Source: Chloroflexota bacterium (GTDB lineage: Bacteria; Chloroflexota; Dehalococcoidia; Lucifugimonadales; Lucifugimonadaceae). Taken from it: DNA of 9,774 nucleotides. The notes below the pieces were generated by a model that did not search any database, was not told where the DNA came from, and worked only from the letters and a program-made list of their open reading frames with translations. Shown here piece by piece: positions 1 through 6,324 of the stretch (the first letter of the stretch is position 1; each line of letters starts with the position of its first letter). The stretch covers positions 62,343 through 72,116 of the forward strand of contig PAOV01000013.1 of the NCBI GenBank assembly GCA_002708145.1, in the 5' to 3' direction. Position numbers and translations under genes: made by a program.

Positions 1-367
1 ATATTTTATATTTTCCTAAAGTAGGTTGAAATTGCACACTATCTAATAAATCTCTAATATCAGCAATTCTCCTATTTGAAGCAGCGTCTATTTCTACTAG
101 GTCTAAGTATCTTCCTTCATCTATGGCCTTCGACGTTTCAGATTCAATCACAGGGTTACCGTCGTCAGAAATTTCAGAATTTAATGCTTTAGCTAGAATT
201 CTTGCTGTTGAGGTTTTCCCAACTCCTCTGGGGCCAGTAAAAAGATATGCATGAGAAATTCTATCGGTTAGAATTGCTTTTTTTAAGGTAGAGGTAATAT
301 GATTTTGCCCGACGACATTGTCAAAATCAAACGGTCTCCATTTTCTATAAAAAACTTGATTATCCAA
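1..367 (-). CDS. dnaX: DNA polymerase III subunit gamma/tau, N-terminal part (runs off the window)
   Basis: This is the N-terminal 122 codons of the clamp-loader ATPase that loads the sliding clamp during replication. My translation shows the family opening (QVFYRKWRP), then VVGQ at 18-21, HAYLF at 39-43, the Walker A loop GPRGVGKTS at 45-53 and the EIDAASN block at 92-98. These are diagnostic of bacterial DnaX. The start is read as TTG at 367, eight bases behind an AGGA that overlaps the ybeY stop codon; no ATG lies near. The gene is cut by the window edge, so Walker B, the sensor motifs and domain III are not visible. One oddity: the segment between Walker A and EIDAASN, which normally holds a four-cysteine zinc module, has no cysteine (see findings). 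It is probably translated from the ybeY transcript, seven bases downstream of ybeY. Confidence 0.93.
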   Translation of the reverse strand, partial: MDNQVFYRKWRPFDFDNVVGQNHITSTLKKAILTDRISHAYLFTGPRGVGKTSTARILAKALNSEISDDGNPVIESETSKAIDEGRYLDLVEIDAASNRRIADIRDLLDSVQFQPTLGKYKI

Positions 368-374
368 AATTTTC

Positions 375-851
375 CTAATTTTTATTAAATATATAACTTA
401 ATATATCATCAGTTTTATTAAACATGATTAATTCTTCCTTTTTTAAAGCATGATCATAGCCTAATATGTGTAATAATCCATGTATTACTAACTTCGTACA
501 CTCTTTTCTAAAATTGTTGTCGCATTGTCTTTGTACTTGAGGAACCGATATTATTATTTCTCCCAACTTTTCAAAAGTACTGTTATTTTCATGTGGCCAT
601 TTATATTTTTCCTTTAAGTCATTAGATATTTCATTAAAAGATAAAACATCAGTTGTTTCGTTATATCCCATATACTTATTATTTAAATATGTCATTTTTT
701 CGTCATCTGTAAAATTAATAGTTAGTAATTTAAGGCCTGTCACTTTTTCTCTTTTTAACGTTAGTAGACATGCTTTGACTGCTAGTGAATTAATATCTAA
801 ATTATTAGAGATTAATTTTTTTTCATCAAATATTTCAATTCTATGATTCAT
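375..851 (-). CDS. ybeY: Endoribonuclease YbeY (rRNA maturation factor)
   Basis: This is a 158-residue metal-dependent single-strand endoribonuclease of the UPF0054 family, involved in 16S rRNA 3'-end maturation and ribosome quality control. The zinc signature HGLLHILGYDH is intact, with H124, H128 and H134 as the three ligands, and the upstream TDVLSF motif is at 67-72. Length and domain order are normal. The ATG at 851 overlaps the stop codon of the preceding gene as ATGA, which implies translational coupling, and dnaX follows after 7 bases. One position differs from the E. coli-type motif: the Arg of the usual YRG segment is Met here (YMG, 60-62). Actinobacterial YbeY proteins, from memory, also lack that Arg, so this need not mean loss of activity. 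Confidence 0.95.
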   Translation of the reverse strand: MNHRIEIFDEKKLISNNLDINSLAVKACLLTLKREKVTGLKLLTINFTDDEKMTYLNNKYMGYNETTDVLSFNEISNDLKEKYKWPHENNSTFEKLGEIIISVPQVQRQCDNNFRKECTKLVIHGLLHILGYDHALKKEELIMFNKTDDILSYIFNKN

Positions 852-1138
852 AATTTATTAAACTCTTCTAGTAAAACCCTAATTTTTGAATATAAAGGAG
901 CATACCTTGGCTCTCGATCTGTTAGATAGCTAGTTTCAATAGCAGCAGCTGAAAGATTAATTTTTATTTCGGGAGAATCAAACATTTTTACCTCAGCGTA
1001 TGTTTTAGCTGTATGAAGACTTGGTAAAATTTTACTACTTAAGGTTTCAATTGTTTTTTTGTTTTCTAATGTTAAGATTAAATCTTCAGCAAACTTTACT
1101 GTTTCCTCAATCATTTTTATTTTCCTGTTTTTGTTCAT
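848..1138 (-). CDS. Hypothetical protein, small and probably all-helical
   Basis: I do not recognise this family. It is a 96-residue soluble protein rich in Lys, Glu, Ile and Leu, with no membrane segment, no cysteine and no obvious catalytic motif. It looks helical throughout, with a conserved-looking TDREPRYAPLYSKIR stretch near residues 73-87. The gene overlaps both neighbours by ATGA, which argues that it is real and translated in step with the VanZ-like gene and ybeY. A second start, ATG at 1114 (codon 9), has a better ribosome binding site (AGGAAA, well spaced) and would give 88 residues. The longer form is preferred only because of the overlap. Its position next to ybeY and dnaX hints at a cell-envelope or RNA-related household role, but this is a guess. 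Confidence 0.7.
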   Translation of the reverse strand: MNKNRKIKMIEETVKFAEDLILTLENKKTIETLSSKILPSLHTAKTYAEVKMFDSPEIKINLSAAAIETSYLTDREPRYAPLYSKIRVLLEEFNKL

Positions 1139-1533
1139 TGTTTTCTATTATTAATTATATTAAAAAATCTACTTGTTGATATAAACATAATAAACATGGC
1201 AATACCTCCAGTTATATTGACAAAAATATCTATTATTTCAAAGTATCTTCCCGGGACATAATATTGGTGAATTTCGTCAAAAATAGAATATAAGAAAATC
1301 ACTAAAAAATAATATATAAGCTTTAAAATAGTATTTTTTACATAAAATTTTAAAAAGTTAATAAAAAAGAAGCCGAGAATAAAATATAATATAAAATGAG
1401 CAAAAAAATTCCGGTATCTTAGCCATTCAATATTATATTTAATCTCTTCAAACTTTTCACTACTCTGACTAGATAGGAAAAAAATAAATAACATCCACAG
1501 TACTGTAAAAAGTAGATAGTGTTTAGCTTTCAT
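1135..1533 (-). CDS. VanZ-like family membrane protein
   Basis: This is a 132-residue integral membrane protein of the VanZ-like family, whose founding member gives low-level teicoplanin resistance but whose usual cellular role is unsettled. Several family marks are present: FLSSQS at 19-24 after the first membrane helix, an H46 in the second helix, and DEIHQYYVPGR at 86-96 followed by D102, N106 and G109-G110. I count about four hydrophobic helices (roughly 7-20, 44-61, 69-84 and 99-118). The ATG at 1533 is preferred over a TTG at 1557 because it starts just before the first helix and overlaps the upstream stop codon by 11 bases. The next gene overlaps it as ATGA, so it sits inside a coupled operon. 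Resistance should not be assumed. Confidence 0.85.
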   Translation of the reverse strand: MKAKHYLLFTVLWMLFIFFLSSQSSEKFEEIKYNIEWLRYRNFFAHFILYFILGFFFINFLKFYVKNTILKLIYYFLVIFLYSIFDEIHQYYVPGRYFEIIDIFVNITGGIAMFIMFISTSRFFNIINNRKQ

Positions 1534-1876
1534 TGAACCAGTTAGAGTCGAAAGCAACAGACATTAATGACCACCACTCATATTCTTTTGCGATAGGTAC
1601 TTTTTGTTGATATTTTTTCATTAATTTATTCCATTCAACTGCTTTTTTATTAACTTTCGACTGCCGTGGAAAATCATTAACGGGATCAAAATCATCATCT
1701 ACAACACAGTACATAAAAAGGTGATTATCTGATCTAAATATTTCCATTCTCTCTATACCAGACTCTTTAATTCCTGCTAGTACTTCTGGCCAAACTTTTT
1801 TATGGTATTCTTCATATTCCATAATTAGCTGAGGATCATTTTTAAGGTCAAGAACTTGTGCAATAGACTTTGACAT
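1523..1876 (-). CDS. RhaM-type sugar mutarotase (L-rhamnose mutarotase family paralogue)
   Basis: This is a 117-residue protein of the L-rhamnose mutarotase (RhaM/YiiL, formerly DUF718) family, small dimeric ferredoxin-like enzymes that interconvert sugar anomers. H25 lies in the family segment HKKVWPEVL (25-33), W82 lies in the EWNKLM segment (81-86), and the C-terminal end has YEWWSLM. Relative to E. coli RhaM (His22, Tyr41, Trp77, recalled from memory) the His and Trp are kept, but the Tyr position is Met44 (ERMEIF). This suggests a different sugar, perhaps L-fucose. The ATG at 1876 has an AGGAG six bases upstream, a strong site. It is the first gene of the minus-strand run leading to dnaX and is divergent from its own paralogue. 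Confidence 0.88.
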   Translation of the reverse strand: MSKSIAQVLDLKNDPQLIMEYEEYHKKVWPEVLAGIKESGIERMEIFRSDNHLFMYCVVDDDFDPVNDFPRQSKVNKKAVEWNKLMKKYQQKVPIAKEYEWWSLMSVAFDSNWFNES

Positions 1877-1934
1877 AATATACTCCTTTATATAAGTAAT
1901 GATTGTATGATAGTTCGTTTTTAGGAGGTGTCAA
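1877..1934. promoter_or_regulatory. Divergent promoter region between two mutarotase genes
   Basis: Only 58 bases separate the two start codons, so promoters for both directions must overlap here or reach into the coding sequences. The plus strand has TATGAT (in ATTGTATGATAG, near 1905) and the minus strand has TACAAT over nearly the same bases as possible -10 boxes. No convincing -35 boxes are visible. Both ends carry strong ribosome binding sites: AGGAGG at 1923-1928 for the plus gene and AGGAG (minus, 1883-1887) for the minus gene. No clear palindrome for a regulator was found. Confidence 0.45.
1923..1928 (+). promoter_or_regulatory. Strong Shine-Dalgarno site fixing a TTG start
   Basis: AGGAGG lies six bases before the TTG at 1935. 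It is the strongest ribosome binding site in the window and decides that the downstream gene begins at TTG rather than at the internal ATG of codon 8. Confidence 0.8.
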
Positions 1935-2258
1935 TTGAAACGCGTTGGTTTTGAAATGAAAATAAAAAAAAATAGTATTGACGAGTATAAAAAATGGCAT
2001 GCTAATGTATGGCCAGAAATGCTTGAGGCGTTAAGAAGAAATGGGTGGAAAAATTATTCTATTTTTTTGAGAGAAGATGGAACATTATTTGGTTATTTTG
2101 AAGTAGAAGATTCTTTTCAAAATGCATTAAGTAGGATGTCAAAAGAGAAAATAAATACTGATTGGCAAAACTTAATGTCCCCATTCTTTGAGATTTCAAA
2201 AGGAGCGCACCCTGATAAAAATATGGTTGAGTGGGAAGAAGTATTTCACCTAGATTGA
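1935..2258 (+). CDS. rhaM: L-rhamnose mutarotase
   Basis: This is a 107-residue enzyme that converts L-rhamnose anomers (alpha to beta), feeding the sugar to its first catabolic enzyme in the cytoplasm. It follows E. coli RhaM (104 residues) closely. Residues corresponding to the catalytic and binding set are all present: H22 in KKWHANVWPEM, Y41 in KNYSIF and W77 in TDWQNLM, with the typical end EWEEVFHLD. The TTG start is supported by the AGGAGG site. The amidohydrolase gene follows 12 bases after the stop codon, so the two are very likely co-transcribed. It is the more canonical of the two mutarotases here. Related sugars such as L-fucose cannot be excluded as substrate from sequence alone. 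Confidence 0.9.
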   Translation: MKRVGFEMKIKKNSIDEYKKWHANVWPEMLEALRRNGWKNYSIFLREDGTLFGYFEVEDSFQNALSRMSKEKINTDWQNLMSPFFEISKGAHPDKNMVEWEEVFHLD

Positions 2259-2270
2259 AGGATATATAAC

Positions 2271-3179
2271 ATGACAATTCCTAATTTTATTGACACCCAT
2301 CACCATTTATGGGATTTAACTAATAATTCATATCCTTGGCTTGATGATGGAATAGATCATTTTGTAGGTGATTACGAAAAGATAAGGAAAAATTACCTAA
2401 TTAAAGATTTTTTTAATTCTGTTGGTGATTTACCCATAAAAAAATCTGTACATGTTCAGGCAGAATGGGACCCATCATCAGACCCTTCTAATGAAACTAA
2501 ATGGTTGCAAGGTATTGCAAATGACGAAGACTCTAAAGGTATGCCAAATGCAATAATTGGTTTTGCAAATTTCAGGTTAAAAAATATAGATGAAGTTTTG
2601 AATAGACATTCAAGATTTCCCAACTGGCGAGGTATAAGGCAAATGCTTAATTGGGATGATATTCGTCCAAACTTTAGATTTGCTGAATCTGCAAATCTAA
2701 TATCGGATCACAAGTGGAGAAAAGGTTTTAAATTATTAGAAAAATATGATGCATCATTTGATTTGCAAATATGGCCTTGGCAATTAGAAGAATCTTTGAA
2801 TTTAGCATCAAAATTTCCTAATATTTTTATCATATTAAATCATACAGGTATGCCAATAGATTCTTCAGAAATGGGTATAAATTTATGGAAAAAAGGCTTA
2901 AAAATTTTAGCTAAAGCAGACAATGTAGCAGTTAAGATATCAGCATTAGGGATGATGAATAAAAATTGGACAACATCTTCTATACGTCCTTTTGTAATGG
3001 ACACAATAGAAGTTTTTGGAGATAAGAGATGCATGTTTGCATCAAATTTTCCCGTTGATAGTCTTTTCAGCGACTATAAAACTCTTTGGGACTCCTATGA
3101 CTATATAACAAGAGATTTCACACAAACGGAAAGAAGTAATATGTTTATGCTAAACGCAGAAAGAATTTATAGGATATAA
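2271..3179 (+). CDS. COG3618-type amidohydrolase, probable sugar lactonase
   Basis: This is a 302-residue TIM-barrel hydrolase of the amidohydrolase superfamily (Amidohydro_2, COG3618). The barrel marks run in order: IDTHHHLWD with H10 and H12 (7-15), VHVQAEW (60-66), RGIRQML (120-126), ILNHTGMP with H191 (188-195) and FASNFPVD (256-263). Characterised COG3618 members include L-fucono-1,5-lactonase and other lactonases of deoxysugar acids, which fits the mutarotase 12 bases upstream. The usual strand-8 Asp (as in GSDWPV) is Asn259 here. I recall a large COG3618 subgroup with this SNFPVD form, so this is a subfamily trait rather than damage. The ATG at 2271 has AAGGA eight bases upstream. Lactone opening in an L-rhamnose or L-fucose oxidative pathway is an inference. 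The dehydrogenase and dehydratase partners are not in the window. Confidence 0.87.
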   Translation: MTIPNFIDTHHHLWDLTNNSYPWLDDGIDHFVGDYEKIRKNYLIKDFFNSVGDLPIKKSVHVQAEWDPSSDPSNETKWLQGIANDEDSKGMPNAIIGFANFRLKNIDEVLNRHSRFPNWRGIRQMLNWDDIRPNFRFAESANLISDHKWRKGFKLLEKYDASFDLQIWPWQLEESLNLASKFPNIFIILNHTGMPIDSSEMGINLWKKGLKILAKADNVAVKISALGMMNKNWTTSSIRPFVMDTIEVFGDKRCMFASNFPVDSLFSDYKTLWDSYDYITRDFTQTERSNMFMLNAERIYRI

Positions 3180-3180
3180 A

Positions 3181-3205
3181 AAAATTAAAAATGAATTGCT
3201 TCATT
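3181..3205 (-). terminator. Weak AT-rich hairpin at the convergent junction
   Basis: On the minus strand a 6-bp stem (AATGAA/TTCATT, arms 3190-3195 and 3200-3205, loop of 4) is followed by TTTAATTTT. It overlaps the last codons of lpdA. The stem is short and AT-only, so termination would be weak. The gap to the plus-strand amidohydrolase stop codon is only 5 bases. Confidence 0.3.
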
Positions 3206-4597
3206 GTTAACAGCCGCACCTGCCTCTTTTACAGCTTCAGAGAGAGTAGGGTGAGCATGAGTTAACTTCTGAAGCTCTAAATTGGTACCTTCGAGCATTT
3301 GTAGCATACCAATTTCAGCGATTAATTCCGTTGCTTCTGGCCCAATTATATGTGCTCCAATTATTTCTCCTGAATCGCCATCTGTTATAATTTTTGCAAA
3401 TCCATTTGATTCACCTATTGCTACGGACTTTCCTGCAACCTGGAAAGGAACCTTACCAACTTTAATATTTATGCCTTTATCTATAGCTTCTTTTTCACTA
3501 AGACCTATTGATGCTATTTGAGGCTGGCAGTATGTACATTTAGGCATATTTGAATAATCAACAATAGGATCAACACTTTCTCCAGCAATAGTTTCTGCGG
3601 CTAAAACCCCTTGGTCAAATGCTACATGGGCTAATGGTAGCTTTCCATTAATATCGCCTACTGCATAAATACCATTGATATTAGTTTTCATGTATCCATC
3701 AACTTCAATAAAGCCAGGGCCATAAGTTTTAATACCAAGGTTCTCTAGCCCTATATCATCTGAGTTAGGCTGTACGCCCACTCCTAGTAAGATTTTTTCG
3801 CAGTTAAATACTTCTTTTTCCCCTTCAACTGAGTACTCTATAGATAGCTCTTTATCATGCAAAACTTTAGAAATTTGCGCGGATGTTGCAAATTCTATAC
3901 CTTGATTTGCAAACTGTTTTTCTAGTTCGATTGAAATTTCTTCATCTTCTTTTGGAACAATGTGATCCTCCATTTCAAATAATCTAACTTTCACACCATA
4001 TGCATTAAAATAATATGCAAATTCACACCCGATTGCTGAAGCCCCAATGATTGCAATAGATTTTGGTTTATCCTTAAGTTCTAAGGCATTTCTTGAAGTA
4101 ATAACGTTTTTGCCATCTATTTCAAGTCCTGGTGTTGGCAGGCTTCTGGGACGCGCACCAGTTGCGATTATTATATTTTGAGCTATATATTTTGTTGTTT
4201 CATCAACTAAAATTTCTGAAGAAGATAATAATTTCGCTTTACCTTTTATAAGCTCTATTTTATTTTTTTTGAATAAAAATTCAATTCCACCTGTAAGTGT
4301 CTTAGACACTTTTCTACTTCTATCAATAGCTTTGCCCATATCTGCAGACCATTTATCTATATTTATTCCCCAGTCTTCTGCATGCTTTATATGATTTACT
4401 ATTTCTGCATTCTTAAGCAATGATTTAGAAGGTATGCAACCCCAATTTAAGCAAACTCCACCGATACCCCCATTTCCTGATCCGTCGTCTTTTTCTACTA
4501 CTGCAACTTTAAGCCCAAGCTGAGAAGCTCTTATTGCTGCATGATAGCCACCAGGGCCTGCGCCAATAACAATTAAATCAAAGGTAGAATTACTCAT
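3185..4597 (-). CDS. lpdA: Dihydrolipoyl dehydrogenase (E3)
   Basis: This is a 470-residue FAD flavoenzyme that reoxidises the dihydrolipoyl groups of 2-oxoacid dehydrogenase complexes or the glycine cleavage system with NAD+. The FAD loop GAGPGG is at 12-17, the redox pair is C49 and C54 in GGVCLNWGCIPSK, the NAD loop GASAIGCE is at 185-192, TGARP is at 146-150, and the C-terminal catalytic dyad is H449-E454 in HPTLSE. Length is normal. A Gly-rich stretch (39-44) adds about five residues just before the redox motif compared with E. coli Lpd (from memory). The ATG at 4597 has AGGAA eight bases upstream. No E1, E2 or glycine-cleavage gene lies beside it, so this E3 probably serves complexes encoded elsewhere. 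Confidence 0.95.
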   Translation of the reverse strand: MSNSTFDLIVIGAGPGGYHAAIRASQLGLKVAVVEKDDGSGNGGIGGVCLNWGCIPSKSLLKNAEIVNHIKHAEDWGINIDKWSADMGKAIDRSRKVSKTLTGGIEFLFKKNKIELIKGKAKLLSSSEILVDETTKYIAQNIIIATGARPRSLPTPGLEIDGKNVITSRNALELKDKPKSIAIIGASAIGCEFAYYFNAYGVKVRLFEMEDHIVPKEDEEISIELEKQFANQGIEFATSAQISKVLHDKELSIEYSVEGEKEVFNCEKILLGVGVQPNSDDIGLENLGIKTYGPGFIEVDGYMKTNINGIYAVGDINGKLPLAHVAFDQGVLAAETIAGESVDPIVDYSNMPKCTYCQPQIASIGLSEKEAIDKGINIKVGKVPFQVAGKSVAIGESNGFAKIITDGDSGEIIGAHIIGPEATELIAEIGMLQMLEGTNLELQKLTHAHPTLSEAVKEAGAAVNNEAIHF

Positions 4598-4647
4598 ATA
4601 TATTTCCTTATATTTTTTTTAGGTATAAATCATTATACATTTAAGTT

Positions 4648-4896
4648 CTAATTAGAAATATCAAAAAATTTGTACAACTTAAATAAAATCATAAAAATTG
4701 TTGTAAAAAAACTAGTTAAAATTATAAACATAACCATAAAAATAAATATAAAAGGCTCCCAAGCTTGGGGGCAAATTAATAATCCTGAGCAAATTATTAA
4801 CGACATAATACTATACCCAGAAGAAATTAATAAACTAAAAATAAGTCCTAGCAATAATGAAGATGTTTTCGGCTTTTTATTATCAATTATTTTCAT
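4648..4896 (-). CDS. Hypothetical small membrane protein
   Basis: I do not recognise this 82-residue protein. A charged N-terminus (KIIDNKKPK) is followed by two strongly hydrophobic stretches at about 13-42 and 48-74, separated by CPQAWEP. This would give two membrane helices, or three if the first stretch is kinked at SSGYS. The reading frame has the composition of a real membrane protein, and the alternative plus-strand frame over the same bases is only a Lys/Ile/Asn-rich low-complexity run. There is no good ribosome binding site before the ATG at 4896, which lowers confidence. It lies 50 bases upstream of lpdA on the same strand and may share its transcript. Confidence 0.5.
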   Translation of the reverse strand: MKIIDNKKPKTSSLLLGLIFSLLISSGYSIMSLIICSGLLICPQAWEPFIFIFMVMFIILTSFFTTIFMILFKLYKFFDISN

Positions 4897-4944
4897 AATT
4901 AGTTGTAAAATACTTGTTAATTAAAAAGTTTATAGGAAAAAATA

Positions 4945-6323
4945 TTGACTAATAAAGACCAAAAAGATATGAATTATTATCAAAAATTGGCTATTGAGCA
5001 TATGTATGTTGGTATGACTAATCAAACTTTAATGGCTGAAGAAGGTGGTCCGCTAATTATGGAATCATCTGAAGGAATTTATATTAGTGATATTCAGGGA
5101 AATAAGTATATTGATGGAATTTCAGGGATGTATTTTAGAAATGTTGGGCATGCTCAAAAAATAATTTCATCAGATATTTACCAACAATTAAATTCAGTTA
5201 GTATGAATGTATACTCGGGTATTACTCCAAAAGTGCAGAATTAGCTAAAAAAATATCCGAAATAACACCCGGGGATTTATCTAGGTCATTTTTTTGTCAG
5301 GGTGGATCAGAAGCTAATGAATCATCACTAAAATTAGCTCAAGCCTTTCATGTTAGAAATGGTGAAAAAGGTCGGTATAAAGTTATTTCTAGAAAAGGGT
5401 CTTACCACGGCTCTACATATGGAACAATGTGGCTAGGCGGTCATCCAGGTTTTCCTAGAACAGATTATCAACCAAAGCCTTCAAATGTTATAACAGTTCC
5501 TCATCCGCATTTTTATAGAGATGAATTTGGTTCTTCAAATTACGAAGAAAATGCTATAAATTCTGCACAAGCAATCGAAGATGCAATAATTTTTGAAGGA
5601 CCTGAATCAGTCTCAGCAGTCATAGGAGAACCCGTATCACAACCATTAGGAGGAATCCTTCCTCACGAAGCTTACTGGCCTTTAGTAAGAGAGATATGTG
5701 ATAAGTATGGAGTTTTATTAATTTTTGATGAAGTAATAACAGGGTTTGGAAGATTAGGGGAATGGTTTGGGGCTAATTTAGTAAAGACAAATCCAGATAT
5801 AATGAGTTTTGCCAAGGGGATAACATCTGGATATTTTCCTCTTGGAGGTACTACTTCTACAAAGAAGGTTGCTAATGCTTTTGTAGGTGGCCCAGAAAAA
5901 GTATGGAGTCATATGTATACATACTCTGCGCATCCAGCTGGAGCTGCAGCAGCTTTGGCTAATTTGGAAATTATAGAAAAAAATGATCTCGTTCAAAATG
6001 CCAAAATCAGAGGCCTACAAATTAGTGAAAAACTACTTGAAATGAAAGAAAAATATGAAATAATTGGCGATGTTAGAGGAGTTGGATTAATCCAAGGGGT
6101 AGAATTTGTAGAAGATAGAGTTACAAAAAAACACTTTGATAGTTCATTGGGATTAAATAAACTACTTACAGATGAATTGAGGAAAAGGGGAGTTTGGATT
6201 AGAGTGCCTGCTTTTATATTGCCTATTGCACCCCCATTAACTATAAATGCAGATCAAACAGAAGAATTATGCAGAATTATTGATGAATCAATAGCAACTG
6301 TGAATAAAAAAATGGGTAAGTAA
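4945..6323 (+). pseudogene. Class III PLP-dependent aminotransferase, reading frame broken by one base
   Basis: Two frames together make one full-length (about 459-residue) class III aminotransferase, the family of omega-amino acid:pyruvate, taurine and diamine transaminases. The first frame runs from TTG at 4945 (AGG eight bases upstream) to a stop at 5242-5244. The rest continues in the -1 frame through AGTGCAGAATTA (SAEL) from 5232. Adding one A to the AAAA run at 5229-5232 restores SGITPKSAELAKK, as expected for the family. After repair the PLP residues are all present: GGSEANE at 120-126, YHG at 154-156, D262 in IFDEVITGFGR, K291 in FAKG and YTYSAHP. There is no other damage, so this may be a sequencing or assembly error, a recent mutation or a slippage-tolerant gene. 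The substrate is unknown. An MFS transporter starts one base after its stop codon. Confidence 0.88.
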
Positions 6324-6324
6324 T

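Noticed and set aside
1135..1533. Calling the VanZ-like gene an antibiotic resistance gene
   Set aside because: There is no vanA-type cluster; VanZ-like domains are common in ordinary bacteria with unknown roles.
2059..2277. Minus-strand open frame of 72 codons over rhaM
   Set aside because: It lies wholly on the antisense of a clear mutarotase gene, has no ribosome site and shows no family features.
3282..3521. Plus-strand open frame of 79 codons over lpdA
   Set aside because: It is antisense to the well-conserved E3 sequence; its Ile/Ser/Pro-rich composition is that of a shadow frame.
4670..4924. Plus-strand open frame of 84 codons opposite the small membrane gene
   Set aside because: It is a Lys/Ile/Asn-rich low-complexity run beginning at TTG without a ribosome site; the minus frame has a more protein-like pattern.
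5226..5235. Programmed -1 frameshift in the aminotransferase
   Set aside because: The in-frame codons are CCA AAA GTG, so only one of the two tRNAs could re-pair after slipping; there is no clear stimulatory hairpin or upstream Shine-Dalgarno. A base loss is simpler.
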